From assembly GCF_000337675.1 (NCBI RefSeq), contig NZ_AOIB01000014.1:87021-151020 (forward strand): 64,000 nucleotides of DNA, in the 5' to 3' direction. The stretch comes from Natronococcus amylolyticus DSM 10524. Lineage in GTDB: Archaea > Halobacteriota > Halobacteria > Halobacteriales > Natrialbaceae. Of this stretch, positions 44,938 through 53,416 are shown piece by piece (the stretch's first letter is position 1; each line of letters opens with the position of its first letter). Position numbers and translations under genes: made by a program. Under the pieces are notes generated by a model, which worked only from the letters and a program-made list of their open reading frames with translations, had not been told where the DNA came from and ran no database searches.

Positions 44938-45471
44938 TCAGGCCGAGGCCCACTCCTCCTCTAAGAGCCCATACCGGTGGACGTCGTGGTACTCGCCGTC
45001 GACGAACGCGGCGTCGCGGTGAACACCCTCCTCGGAGAAGCCGACGGACTCGAGGAGGCGCTTCGAGCCGTCGTTGAACGCGAACACGCGGGCCGACAGC
45101 CGGTGGAGGCCGAGCTGATCGAACCCGTGCTCGAGTACCAGCTCCGTGGCCTCGGTTCCGTACCCTCGCCCGTGGTGGTCCGGAGCGATCCAGTAGCCGA
45201 CTTCGCCGCTACCGGCTCGCCAGTCGATCGCGTCGAGTCCGACCGTCCCGACTGGGGTCGAGTCGACGGCGATCAGGAGGTGGATCGAGTCGTTCGCACA
45301 GACGGCCTCCTCGAAGAACTCCCGTTCCTGCTCGGCGTTGAGCGGCATCGAGTTGCCGATCGGTCGCCAGATCGCGGGGTCGTTGACCTGCGTCTGGAGA
45401 AATTCGAGATCCTCCTCCTCGATCGTTCGTAGCGCGACAGTTTCACCGGTCAGAAAGGCGGGTCCGGGCAT
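44938..45471 (-). CDS. GNAT family N-acetyltransferase (RimJ/RimL-like)
   Basis: The 177-residue acetyltransferase has the acetyl-CoA loop HHGRGYGTEATELVLEHGFDQLGLHRLSARVFAFNDGSKRLLESVGFSEEG (motif A and B), as in the RimJ/RimL branch. Members acetylate ribosomal-protein N-termini or small amines; the substrate here is unknown. The start MPGPAFLTGETVALRTIEEEDLEFL is typical. It is convergent and abutting with nadE. Confidence 0.9.
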   Translation of the reverse strand: MPGPAFLTGETVALRTIEEEDLEFLQTQVNDPAIWRPIGNSMPLNAEQEREFFEEAVCANDSIHLLIAVDSTPVGTVGLDAIDWRAGSGEVGYWIAPDHHGRGYGTEATELVLEHGFDQLGLHRLSARVFAFNDGSKRLLESVGFSEEGVHRDAAFVDGEYHDVHRYGLLEEEWASA

Positions 45472-45522
45472 CTACCGGTAGCCTCCACGCCGGAGGGAAA
45501 AAGCGATTCGGCCGTCCGAAGG

Positions 45523-46221
45523 TCACTCGAGCAGTCCCTCGAGCGACCCGGTGTGTGCGTCTACGAGTTCGCCGAACGCCTCGGCCTCCCGTCGCTCCTG
45601 GGTCTCTCGGTCGGCATCGTCGCGGATTCGGCGCTTCAGGACGGCGAGTGCGCCCGTCTCGTTCGCGGCGAGCTCCTCGGAAACCGCCCGCGGCTCGGCC
45701 TCGATCCTCGAGAGCAGCCCCATCCGCAGCGCCTCCTCGGCGTCGACGACCCGACCCGTGCAGGCGAACTCGAGGGCGTCGCCCTCGCCGAGGACCCGCG
45801 GGAGCCGGACCGTCCCGCCCCAGGCGCCGAACAGGCCGAACGTGGCGCCGGGCTCGCCGTACGTCGAGTCGGGTGTGCCGACCCGCACGTCGCAGGCGAG
45901 CGCGAGCTCGAGTCCCCCGCCGCGAGCGGGGCCGTCGATCTCGGCGACGACGATCGCGTCGCTGTCTTCGATACGTCGGGCGACCCGCTGGCCCAGCCGG
46001 GCGAACGCCTCGGCCCCGTCCCGCTCGAGTTCGGCGACGACGGAGAGGTCGGCACCGGCACAGAACGCGGGGCCGGCGCCACGAAGCGCGATGATGGGCT
46101 CGTCGGAGCCGGCGATGGCGCGCTCGAGCGCCTCGAGTCCCGCCTCGGTCAGCGCGTTCCGTCGGGCCGGCCTGTCGATCGTGACGGTCCGGATCGCTCC
46201 CTCGCTGTCGACGTCGATCAT
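45523..46221 (-). CDS. Enoyl-CoA hydratase/isomerase family protein
   Basis: The 232-residue crotonase has RNALTEAGLEAL, the oxyanion-hole segment FCAGADLSVVAEL and EIDGPARGGGLELALACDVRVG, followed by GATFGLFGAWGGTVRLPRVLG. The second catalytic Glu of classical hydratases is not evident, as the aligned region reads GLFGAWGG, so isomerase or another crotonase chemistry is possible. The ATG at 46221 is selected over a much longer open frame lacking homology. It probably acts in fatty-acid or amino-acid CoA metabolism. Confidence 0.88.
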   Translation of the reverse strand: MIDVDSEGAIRTVTIDRPARRNALTEAGLEALERAIAGSDEPIIALRGAGPAFCAGADLSVVAELERDGAEAFARLGQRVARRIEDSDAIVVAEIDGPARGGGLELALACDVRVGTPDSTYGEPGATFGLFGAWGGTVRLPRVLGEGDALEFACTGRVVDAEEALRMGLLSRIEAEPRAVSEELAANETGALAVLKRRIRDDADRETQERREAEAFGELVDAHTGSLEGLLE

Positions 46222-46278
46222 GGAACGAGTCGACTCGGTGTTTCCAAAGGTCTTTGCCTGCTCCCTCGTAACGGCCCT

Positions 46279-46980
46279 ATGATGGAACTGGCGGACAGCT
46301 GTCGGCGTGTGGCCATCGAGGCCGTCACGGACGTCGAACCACCGGCGCTCTACGAGCTTATCGAATCCACGCTCGAGAGCGCGTCGATGCTTCCCGGCGC
46401 GCTCACCCTCGAGAGCGCCGGAGCCGTCGCACCGAGCGAAACGGCCGTCCGGAACGGGGACGAGCCGGACGACGGGATCGTCACCCACGCCGCCGGCGTA
46501 CAGCTCATCTACGAGGGGCTCCGACTCACGCGATCGCTGGCCCACGAGGAGCCCTGGAGCGACGGCGACGAAACCGACGTCGACGGCGACATGGAGATTC
46601 TCGCGGCCGATATCCTCGTCGCCCGCGGCTTCTACCTGCTGGCCCGGACCGACGCTGCGGACAAGGCGGTCCGCACTGTCCAGGCGTTTGGCCGCGAACA
46701 GACCCACCGCCTCGACGAGCGCGACGACGGGCCCGCGGCGACGGCCCACGATGCGACCCTCGAGCGGGACGTCCTCGAGCTAGCCGTTCTGGCCGGCGCC
46801 GCGGCCGTCGACGAGCGCCCGTCGCCGTCGCTGCTCGAGCGCGCCGACGAGATCGCCGCAGCCGTGGGGACGTCGTTCCCCCCCGCCGAGCCGTCGACGA
46901 CCGGCTCCGAGAGCTGCGTCTCCGAGCGCTCCCTCGAGGAGTCGACGACCGACCGGGCGACCTCCGTGACCGACAGCTGA
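46279..46980 (+). CDS. Conserved haloarchaeal hypothetical protein
   Basis: The 233-residue helical protein starts MMELADSCRRVAIEAV. It has an all-alpha core (AAGVQLIYEGLRLTRSLAHEEPW, ILAADILVARGFYLLARTDAADKAVRTVQAFGREQTHRL) that faintly resembles the helices of prenyl-synthase-fold proteins but lacks their DDxxD motif. The C-terminus is Ser/Thr/Glu-rich and disordered. No function is assigned. It is divergent from the crotonase gene and followed by two tRNA-Thr genes. Confidence 0.75.
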   Translation: MMELADSCRRVAIEAVTDVEPPALYELIESTLESASMLPGALTLESAGAVAPSETAVRNGDEPDDGIVTHAAGVQLIYEGLRLTRSLAHEEPWSDGDETDVDGDMEILAADILVARGFYLLARTDAADKAVRTVQAFGREQTHRLDERDDGPAATAHDATLERDVLELAVLAGAAAVDERPSPSLLERADEIAAAVGTSFPPAEPSTTGSESCVSERSLEESTTDRATSVTDS

Positions 46981-47052
46981 CCGAGTCAGGTCGACCCACG
47001 CCCGGTGGCGAATCGAAACCCCTAAAGTGGACTCGACGCAACCAACGAGTGC

Positions 47053-47124
47053 GCCTGGGTAGCTTAGCGGTAAAGCGCGTCCTTGGTAAGGACGAGACCC
47101 CGGATTCAAATTCCGGCCTAGGCT
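47053..47124 (+). tRNA. tRNA-Thr (GGT anticodon), copy 1
   Basis: The 72-nt gene has an acceptor stem GCCTGGG/CCTAGGC with one G-T pair and discriminator T. The anticodon loop TTGGTAA gives GGT, with stem CGTCC/GGACG. The T arm is CCGGA-TTCAAAT-TCCGG. A CCTAAAGTGG stretch about 30 bp upstream is a plausible promoter. Confidence 0.95.
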
Positions 47125-47295
47125 CTCGCCGATTCTCGCGTCGTCTCGTTCGCTCGAGTCGCTGGTACCGGACAGAAGCTGGTAGCGACGCTGGGTTACG
47201 TTTTGGCGCTCGGTTGTGAGTTCGCTCGAGCGGTGGCTCTCGCGGGACGGGTTTCGAAAGGGATAAATTCGCCTCGAACGAACCACGAATTACGC

Positions 47296-47367
47296 GCCTG
47301 GGTAGCTTAGCGGTAAAGCGCGTCCTTGGTAAGGACGAGAGCCCGGGTTCAAATCCCGGCCTAGGCT
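47296..47367 (+). tRNA. tRNA-Thr (GGT anticodon), copy 2
   Basis: This gene has the same acceptor, D and anticodon arms as copy 1, 171 bp downstream. The T arm is CCGGG-TTCAAAT-CCCGG: one base pair is exchanged (A-T to G-C), so both copies remain fully foldable. GGATAAATTCG at 47261-47271 is a TATA candidate. Confidence 0.95.
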
Positions 47368-47717
47368 TGAAGCGTTTTATCCATAGCTGTCCGACCGAGC
47401 GTCTGCTCCGGAGTTGTCGTCCGATCCCGGTGTCGGGAGCTGGTCACGTTCGCGAGGGTTACGAGTCCGACACGACCAGTGAGGGAATCGAACAGGTAAG
47501 AGGACGGCAGAGCGGTTCGCTCTGCCGACACTTTCGAGGGACGCTCACCGTCAGAGTCGAAGGTGGGTTCGATCGCACTTATCCCGTGGTTCCGTCCCTC
47601 GGTTTCCCTGTAACCGTCGGCGAAGAACTCTCGAGCCAGTGGCTCCGTGCTTCGGGTGACCCACGAGCCGAATCGTCGATCTACGGGAGAAGGTGGTCGC
47701 TCGGTGCGTCCTCCTCC
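47368..47717. other. Intergenic region downstream of tRNA-Thr
   Basis: About 350 bp lie between the tRNA and the convergent methyltransferase stop. No gene is supported. The only notable structure is the 10-bp-stem hairpin at 47505-47527. Confidence 0.6.
47505..47527. repeat. Perfect 10-bp inverted repeat with 3-base loop
   Basis: CGGCAGAGCG and CGCTCTGCCG flank GTT. The hairpin could terminate transcription from the tRNA or methyltransferase side, though no T run follows on either strand. Confidence 0.5.
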
Positions 47718-48488
47718 TCACTGTTTGCGGGCGCTGAGCGAGATGCTCTTGACGCCGTACTTCCCGCAGGCGTTCGCCGCCTGCTCCGAGACGAACTCGT
47801 ACTGCGTGTTCTCCCGGAGTTCCAGTACCTCGAGGCCGGCGGCTTCGATCGATCCCGTGTACTCGTCGGTCTGTTCAGCGCCGCCGATACACGCCGCCCA
47901 GAGATCCGCGTCGGTCTTGATGCTCTCGGGTAGCTGCCGTTCGCTGATGATGTCGGAGAGGGCCAACCGTCCGCTCGATTTGAGTACGCGACTGGCCTCT
48001 TCGAAGACGCGATCCTTCTCCGGCGAGAGGTTGATCACGCCGTTCGAGATCACCGCGTCGAACGATCCGTCCTCGAACGGGAGCTCCTCGATGTACCCCT
48101 CGCGGAAGGTGACGTTGTGGAAGCCGTTGTCCGCGGCGAGGCTGGCTGCCTTCTCGAGCTGTTCGGAAGTCATGTCGACACCCGTAACCGACCCGGTTTC
48201 GGTGACGTTCATCGCGGCGTAGAAGGAGTCCATTCCCGAACCGCTACCGAGGTCGAGGACCCGCTCGCGCGGTTCGAGAGCCGCCAGGTCGAAGTAGTAG
48301 CCGACACCCGCAAACGAGTCGATCGCCTCGTCGGGGACGTAGGTGAGGGTGTCCGGATCGTAGCCGAGGCGTTCGGCGAGGTCCCGTCCCGTCTCGAAGT
48401 GGAACTCGGCGTCGGCGGACACCGCGACCTCCTGATACATCGATTTGACCTCGCGTTCGAGTTTGTTCGTATCGAGTGACTTGCTCAT
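47718..48488 (-). CDS. SAM-dependent methyltransferase, ArsM-like
   Basis: The 256-residue class I methyltransferase has VLDLGSGSGMDSFYAAMNV (motif I), VTGVDMTSEQLEKA and SFDAVISNGVINLSPEKDRVFEEASRVLKSSGRLALSDI, closely following arsenite methyltransferases. Cysteines occur at ACIGGAEQTDEYTG and ANACGKYGV, fewer than in a typical three-Cys ArsM, so arsenic as substrate is uncertain. Its start ATGA overlaps the stop of a 33-codon ORF upstream. A helix-turn-helix regulator is encoded farther upstream on the same strand. Confidence 0.87.
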   Translation of the reverse strand: MSKSLDTNKLEREVKSMYQEVAVSADAEFHFETGRDLAERLGYDPDTLTYVPDEAIDSFAGVGYYFDLAALEPRERVLDLGSGSGMDSFYAAMNVTETGSVTGVDMTSEQLEKAASLAADNGFHNVTFREGYIEELPFEDGSFDAVISNGVINLSPEKDRVFEEASRVLKSSGRLALSDIISERQLPESIKTDADLWAACIGGAEQTDEYTGSIEAAGLEVLELRENTQYEFVSEQAANACGKYGVKSISLSARKQ

Positions 48489-48586
48489 CGTTGCTCACCG
48501 TTTGTCGTCGCCTCGTCGGGCGTATCGATGATCATCTCGAGGGCTCTGCTGTGCGCGATTTGCTGGTCGTCGGTCATGGTGTTCAT
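48485..48586 (-). CDS. Small ORF coupled to the methyltransferase
   Basis: A 33-codon ORF starts ATGAACACCATG (two in-frame ATGs at 48586 and 48577) and reads MNTMTDDQQIAHSRALEMII, ending TTNGEQR. Its stop overlaps the methyltransferase start in ATGA, and GGAG immediately precedes its own ATG. Such exact coupling argues that it is translated. It has no recognised domain and could be a leader peptide or a small partner protein. An AT-rich CACAAAATAG about 45 bp upstream may be its promoter. Confidence 0.6.
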   Translation of the reverse strand: MNTMTDDQQIAHSRALEMIIDTPDEATTNGEQR

Positions 48587-48769
48587 CTCCGGCCAGAGAC
48601 AGTACGAAGCCGAGGATGGTGTAGCTATTTTGTGACAGCGCTGCAGTCCCTACCGTTCGTTCACCCACTGCAATCGGTGCACCAACTGCAATCCGATCGA
48701 GACCGCTATCGACCGGGTCTCGGTCCACGCTGGACGGCAAACGCAGAATACGTATCGTGCTGAGGGAAC

Positions 48770-49594
48770 TCAGTCGACGAGCTGGCGGGGCTCGATCGGC
48801 CGGGCGTCGGAGCGATAGCGTTCGTACACCGACCGCGCCCAGTCGCGGACTGCCGGGACGTCGGTATCGATCATCGCCTGAGCCATCCCGCTGTCCTGCT
48901 CGTAACAGCTGATGACGACGCGGTCGTCGAGCAGACCGGTGCCGTACGGCGGGAGGTCGTCGTGCTGTAGTACCGTGAAATTAGTCCGTCGCAGCAGTTC
49001 GGCGCTGCGCTCCGGGTACGTCGTAAGAAAGTACAGATGGCAGTTCGGCCGGTCGATCAACGTCACGTCCACACCGCTGTCGACCCGTTCGTGGAGACGG
49101 TTGAGACAGGGGTCCATCAGCGCAACCTCGGGCCGAACGAAACGTAGCGTGGTCGTCCGCTCGAGAAGCGACTCGAAGCGGTTTACCGGACGGTACGGCA
49201 GTTCGGGGTCGGCGACGGTGACGGTCAGCTCCGACCACGTTTCGGTCGGGAGTTCGCCGACAACGTCGGGAAGCCGGTGCCAGACGTCGCGCAACTCCCG
49301 TTCGGTTTCGACTCGATCGATCGCGTCTTCCATCACGGATACGATCGCCTCCCCCGGCGGTGTTGCCACGTACTGGTGGCCGTCCTTACGGATCCAGCGC
49401 CGATCTTCGAACTCGTTCACCGTCCGTCGTATCGTAGAGGAGGAAACGCCGGTCTCCTCGCAGAGTTCGGACCGACTCCGAGGGCGTTCCGCCAGCGCAG
49501 CGAGTGCCGGAATACGGTGTTCCGACCGCGCGAGATACGCGATGTCACCGATCGGCGAATCTGCCGTCCGGCCCCAACCGATATTGGGTGCCAT
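48770..49594 (-). CDS. HTH transcriptional regulator, haloarchaeal ArsR/FilR1-like
   Basis: The 274-residue protein has an N-terminal winged HTH (LARSEHRIPALAALAERPRSRSELCEETGVSSSTIRRTVNEFEDRRWIRKDG, residues about 17-70) and a C-terminal ligand-type domain of about 160 residues ending in ARSVYERYRSDARPI, as in FilR1-like haloarchaeal regulators. The ATG at 49594 begins just before the HTH. It lies upstream of the methyltransferase pair on the same strand, so it may control it. What it senses is unknown. Confidence 0.82.
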   Translation of the reverse strand: MAPNIGWGRTADSPIGDIAYLARSEHRIPALAALAERPRSRSELCEETGVSSSTIRRTVNEFEDRRWIRKDGHQYVATPPGEAIVSVMEDAIDRVETERELRDVWHRLPDVVGELPTETWSELTVTVADPELPYRPVNRFESLLERTTTLRFVRPEVALMDPCLNRLHERVDSGVDVTLIDRPNCHLYFLTTYPERSAELLRRTNFTVLQHDDLPPYGTGLLDDRVVISCYEQDSGMAQAMIDTDVPAVRDWARSVYERYRSDARPIEPRQLVD

Positions 49595-49805
49595 GGTACA
49601 CGTACGCAAGGGACCACGAAAACCGTTGGGACTGTCCTTCAGCGTGGATCGTTTGGGACGAATCGAACCCGTCCTCGCTATCGTCCACCCGGCTTCCGGC
49701 AATGATCGGACAGTTCCGTAGCGAAAGTCGCGTACGTCGCGCGCCAATCTATCTCTCCGCAGGTGTCTTTGTTCTCCTCCCAGCGTTCGAGAACCGACGA
49801 CTCCC

Positions 49806-49810
49806 TATAT
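49806..49810 (+). promoter_or_regulatory. TATA core of the second universal stress gene
   Basis: TATAT within CCCTATATGGG ends 25 bp before the ATG at 49836, correct for a leaderless archaeal transcript. Confidence 0.55.
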
Positions 49811-49835
49811 GGGCTGGGCAGTCGAACGATGTAGC

Positions 49836-50252
49836 ATGAGGATTCTCGTTCCACTCGACGACTCCGAACCGGCACGGGCAGCACTCGAGCACGCGTTCGA
49901 AACGTTTCCGGAGGCCGACGTCACGGCGTTGCACGTCGTCAACCCGTCCGTCTCCGCGTACCGAAACGACGCACCCTACAACTTTCCGCGAGCTGTCGAG
50001 CTCGAGGAGGAGAAAGCCGAGGGGCTGTTCGAGATGGCCCACAAAGTCGCCGACGAGTACGGTCGGTCGGTCGAGACCGAAACCGTCGTCGGCTCGCCGC
50101 CTCGAGGGATCGTCGAGTTCGCCGAGGAGCACGACGTCGACGGGATCGTGCTCGGAAGCCACGGCCGGTCGGGCGTCTCGCGCGTCCTGCTGGGAAGCGT
50201 CGCGGAACAGGTCGTGCGACGCGCACAGGTTCCGGTGACGGTCGTCCGGTAG
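49836..50252 (+). CDS. Universal stress protein (UspA family), second copy
   Basis: The 138-residue Usp domain starts MRILVPLDDSEPARAALEHAF and ends in VLGSHGRSGVSRVLLGSVAEQVVRRAQVPVTVVR, including the G-2x-G-9x-G ATP-binding signature. It is related to the stress protein at 13075 but clearly distinct in the middle third. The ATG at 49836 fits the leaderless promoter. It is transcribed alone, divergent from the regulator gene. Confidence 0.93.
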   Translation: MRILVPLDDSEPARAALEHAFETFPEADVTALHVVNPSVSAYRNDAPYNFPRAVELEEEKAEGLFEMAHKVADEYGRSVETETVVGSPPRGIVEFAEEHDVDGIVLGSHGRSGVSRVLLGSVAEQVVRRAQVPVTVVR

Positions 50253-50401
50253 CTACGCGCCGAGCGATCGCGGCCGCTCGAGAACGCGTCGACCATCGCC
50301 ACGAACGACGCGCCGATCGCCGTTCGTATCGGTATCGACGATTCCAGAGAATCGAGAATCGGGTTGCAGTTCACTACCGACGGTCCCCTCACTCTCGACT
50401 G

Positions 50402-50521
50402 ATGGAAACGAACGAATTCCTCGACGGCGAGGCACTCACTGGAAAGCACGCGGCGATCGTTTTCGGACTGTGGATCGGACTCGTGGTCGTCGGCGCCTTC
50501 GTCCTGACGTTCGTGGTGTAG
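50402..50521 (+). CDS. 39-residue single-pass membrane microprotein
   Basis: The ORF reads METNEFLDGEALTGKHAAIV and then one hydrophobic helix (FGLWIGLVVVGAFVLTFVV) up to the stop. The charge layout (acidic outside, Lys/His just before the helix) fits an inserted small membrane protein. It is 150 bp downstream of the stress protein on the same strand. No family is recognised; function is unknown. Confidence 0.6.
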   Translation: METNEFLDGEALTGKHAAIVFGLWIGLVVVGAFVLTFVV

Positions 50522-50744
50522 CGAACCGTTTCTCGTTGGGGAGATGGAGACACCCTTTTGCAGAACAAAGCAGCAGCGAAACCTGTCCGGTTCGCGGATC
50601 GGGCGAAGGACCGTTCCGACGAACGGTACCTCCCGAATCGAAAACGAAAGCGAAGCGGACACCAGTCGTGTGGTCTGTCGTACCGGGAGCCCGGAGACTG
50701 CAGGACGGCTTGCGGTCTTCGAAACTGGCGGAGAGGAGTCCGAA

Positions 50745-51092
50745 TTAGTCGTCGCCGGCCAGCCGTCTGAAGACGACGTAGAGGACGGCGAACATCACGA
50801 GGAACGTGAGTAATCCCTGCGTGGCCTTCGCGAACGCGCTCTTCCCGTCGGCCTCGGTCTCGTCGTCCTCGCCAGCCGGACGTTCGTCCTCGCCGCCCTC
50901 GTCGATCTCGAACTCGTCCTCGCTGCCCTCGACCGCATCGTCGGTCGTCCCGGCCGACTCGTCGATCGACCCCTCGACGGCCTCAAGGATCGGCTCCTGC
51001 AGCGGCGTCTCCATTGCGGCGCGGACCGCCTCGTGGGCGAGTAGCTGAACCAGTTCGTGCTCCAGATCGAGTTCCTCCATCGTCGGTCTCAT
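50745..51092 (-). CDS. Acidic protein with C-terminal membrane anchor
   Basis: The 115-residue protein has a short helical N-domain (MEELDLEHELVQLLAHEAVRAAMETPLQEPILEAVEG), an acidic low-complexity linker (about 45-85) and one C-terminal helix (GLLTFLVMFAVLYVVFRRLAGDD). It is a tail-anchored-type haloarchaeal protein of unknown role. MEELDL at residue 5 is an alternative start. Confidence 0.75.
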   Translation of the reverse strand: MRPTMEELDLEHELVQLLAHEAVRAAMETPLQEPILEAVEGSIDESAGTTDDAVEGSEDEFEIDEGGEDERPAGEDDETEADGKSAFAKATQGLLTFLVMFAVLYVVFRRLAGDD

Positions 51093-51148
51093 CGTGACGA
51101 AGGCTTGAACGTACAGTCGGATAACTGTTGCAACTTGCGAGACGCCGG

Positions 51149-52648
51149 TCAGGCCTGCTCGAGAGCGTAGGCCGCGTTCAGCGCCGTGACATCGTCGAAC
51201 CTCGAGGAGACGAGCATCAGTCCGACCGGAAGCCCGTCGACCTCGCCGGCGGGGACGCTGACACCGGGATGACCGGTTCGGTTGAACGGCGTCGCGTTAT
51301 GGACGATGTCGCTCTCCCGCAGGCGCTGGTGCTGATCTCGCTCGGGCTGGTGTTCGGGGGGTTTCGTTACCGCCGTCGGCATCGCCAGCAGGTCGTACTC
51401 CTCGAGGGCCGCGTCGTACCGTTCGGTGAGGTCGACGACGAGGTTCATCGCGCGGGCGTAGTACCGCGAGTGGTACTCGGTGTTGGTGTACGACCCCATG
51501 AGCAACAGCAGCTTGAGCCGTGGCGGGAAGTCGTCGCTCTGGGCCCGTCGGTACTTGCCGAACGACTCGATCCACGAGCGATTGTACCACGCCTTCCAGC
51601 CGTGGCCCAGGCCTTCCCCGGAGATCGCGTCGAGCAGTCCCTCCGAGGTACAGACGTCGTGGATGTCCTTTGAGTCGAGGTGCATCGGTATCGAGACCTC
51701 CTCGACGGAGGCACCTTCGGCCTCGAGTCGGTCGATCGCGTCCCGCGTGGTGTCGAGGATCTTCTCGTTGGCGCCCTCGCGGTCGAACCCTTCCTCGAGC
51801 ACGCCGATCGAGAGGTCGGAGACGTCGCCGTCCAGTTGCTCCGCGTACTCTTCGACCGGGACGGTGCTGTGGTTCCGGAGGTCACGTTCGTTGCTCCCCG
51901 CGATCGTCGTGAGGGTGCGCGCGACGCTCTCGACGTCGGGCCCCATCGGTCCCGGGTGGTCGATCGCGTGCTCGATCCCGATACAGCCGGTGTAGGGAAC
52001 CAGCCCGTAGGTGGGCTTGTGACCGACGATCCCGCAGAATGCCGCTGGGACGCGGACGCTGCCGCCCTGATCGGAGCCGATCGCGACGTCGACCTGGTTT
52101 CTCGCGACGGCGACCGCGCTCCCCCCGCTCGAGCCCCCCGCGAGGTAGTCGTCGTCGTGGGGGTTCAGAACGGGGCCAAAGGCGCTGTGGCCCGTCGAGG
52201 TCATCGCCATGTCGTCCATGTTCGTCTTCCCGACGATATCGGCCCCGGCCTCAAGCAGGCGCGTGGTGACCGTCGCGTCCCGGTTGGGGACGTAGCCCTC
52301 GACGACGTAGGAGCCACAGGTCATCTCGACGCCCGCGACGGAGACGTTGTCCTTGATGCCGATCTCCCAGCCGTCGAGGTCGCCGCCATCGTCGCCGCCG
52401 ACGAAACACTGGGTCACCCACGCGTTGTGTGGGTCCTCCTCGCTGGTCACGCGCCGGCCCGCGTTTCGCGTCCGGTTCTCGTCGCCGCCCAGTCGTGGCT
52501 TCGGATCGTACGACATAACCGTCTCGTAGGACCCCATCTTCTCCTCGGCCATCTCGACGAAGAACTCTAACTCCTCGTCGGTGAGATCGAGAAACAGATC
52601 TTCCCCTAGCTCCGCGAAAACGTCTTCCGTCGGTACCCGCAGTGGCAT
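51149..52648 (-). CDS. Amidase signature family enzyme
   Basis: The 499-residue amidase has the Ser-cisSer-Lys triad: IGIKDNVSVAG (Lys), ST/GHSAFGPVLNPHDDDYLAGGSSGGSAVAVA (cis-Ser and nucleophile region) and GSDQGGSVRVPAAFCGIVGHKPTYGLVP. It begins MPLRVPTEDVFAELGEDLFL and has the full family length. It hydrolyses an unidentified amide. It is not GatA-like in context, as no gatB or gatC is adjacent. Confidence 0.92.
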   Translation of the reverse strand: MPLRVPTEDVFAELGEDLFLDLTDEELEFFVEMAEEKMGSYETVMSYDPKPRLGGDENRTRNAGRRVTSEEDPHNAWVTQCFVGGDDGGDLDGWEIGIKDNVSVAGVEMTCGSYVVEGYVPNRDATVTTRLLEAGADIVGKTNMDDMAMTSTGHSAFGPVLNPHDDDYLAGGSSGGSAVAVARNQVDVAIGSDQGGSVRVPAAFCGIVGHKPTYGLVPYTGCIGIEHAIDHPGPMGPDVESVARTLTTIAGSNERDLRNHSTVPVEEYAEQLDGDVSDLSIGVLEEGFDREGANEKILDTTRDAIDRLEAEGASVEEVSIPMHLDSKDIHDVCTSEGLLDAISGEGLGHGWKAWYNRSWIESFGKYRRAQSDDFPPRLKLLLLMGSYTNTEYHSRYYARAMNLVVDLTERYDAALEEYDLLAMPTAVTKPPEHQPERDQHQRLRESDIVHNATPFNRTGHPGVSVPAGEVDGLPVGLMLVSSRFDDVTALNAAYALEQA

Positions 52649-52778
52649 ACTCGAATAGTGGGCCGTCCGGTGGAAGTGAAAGGCGGTGGCACGCGCAAGC
52701 AGCAGGTTCCGAAGTCAGGAAGAGCGAGTGGCGGCGAAAGCGGTTCGTCGACCGATCGGATTCGGCGTCCGACCGGAA

Positions 52779-53021
52779 CTAGGTTCGTTTCAGGCGGATC
52801 TCCCGATCGGTGACCGCCTTTACGTTGTTGTCGTCGATCGGATACGACTCCTCGTCGTCGGCGTCACCCCAGCCGAGCTGGGATTTGAGCGTGTCCGTCA
52901 TACCCGGATCCGGGTTCACGTAGGCGGTTCCCGCGTCGACCTCGCTGACGATGCCGATCTGGTCGCCGTTGGCGTTGACGACGTCCTTACCTTCGTCCTC
53001 CTCGGTGAACGTTGCACACAT
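52779..53021 (-). CDS. PRC-barrel-like small protein
   Basis: The 80-residue acidic protein reads MCATFTEEDEGKDVVNANGD and IGIVSEVDAGTAYVNPDPG, a PRC-barrel-type beta strand pattern, and ends NNVKAVTDREIRLKR. PRC barrels occur in RNA-processing and membrane-associated proteins; none can be named here. It stands alone between the amidase and CDGSH genes. Confidence 0.72.
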   Translation of the reverse strand: MCATFTEEDEGKDVVNANGDQIGIVSEVDAGTAYVNPDPGMTDTLKSQLGWGDADDEESYPIDDNNVKAVTDREIRLKRT

Positions 53022-53162
53022 ACATCGAAATCATCGGATGCCGCGTGGGAATAGCCACCGCAGGAGACTGCAGGGGACCGTGACCCTCTCGGATTACCGA
53101 GTGTCTCGATCGTCGACCGATACGGGGGAACGCTTTCGTCGCTCGAGTTCGCATCGCTACCG

Positions 53163-53411
53163 ATGACACGACTGGTCGAACTCGAGGCGAACGGGCCACG
53201 AAAGCTCGAGCCGTCGGATATCGACGACGAGAAGGGCGACGTCGCGGTCTGTCAGTGCGGGCTCTCGGCGTCGTTTCCGTTCTGTGACGGCAGCCACCGT
53301 CGGACGGGCGACGAGGAAGAAGCGACGACGTACGTCTACGACGACGACGGCGAGCGGTCGGTCGTCGAGCGGGTCGTGACCCGCGAGGACGTCGACGGAA
53401 GCGACGAGTAA
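53163..53411 (+). CDS. CDGSH iron-sulfur domain protein
   Basis: The 82-residue protein has the Cys3-His cluster motif: VAVCQCGLSASFPFCDGSH, binding one redox-active, labile [2Fe-2S]. It is a single-CDGSH, soluble type. It is convergent with the copper ATPase gene, ending 5 bp from that stop, and may take part in iron-sulfur or redox balance for the neighbouring respiratory locus. Confidence 0.9.
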   Translation: MTRLVELEANGPRKLEPSDIDDEKGDVAVCQCGLSASFPFCDGSHRRTGDEEEATTYVYDDDGERSVVERVVTREDVDGSDE

Positions 53412-53416
53412 CGTCT

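Noticed and set aside
45523..46749. Long N-terminal extension of the enoyl-CoA hydratase
   Set aside because: The extension overlaps the divergent hypothetical gene and lacks crotonase features; the ATG at 46221 gives the normal family start.
47718..49594. Arsenic resistance (ars) operon
   Set aside because: Only an ArsM-like methyltransferase and a generic HTH regulator are present; no arsenate reductase, arsenite pump or arsA is seen.
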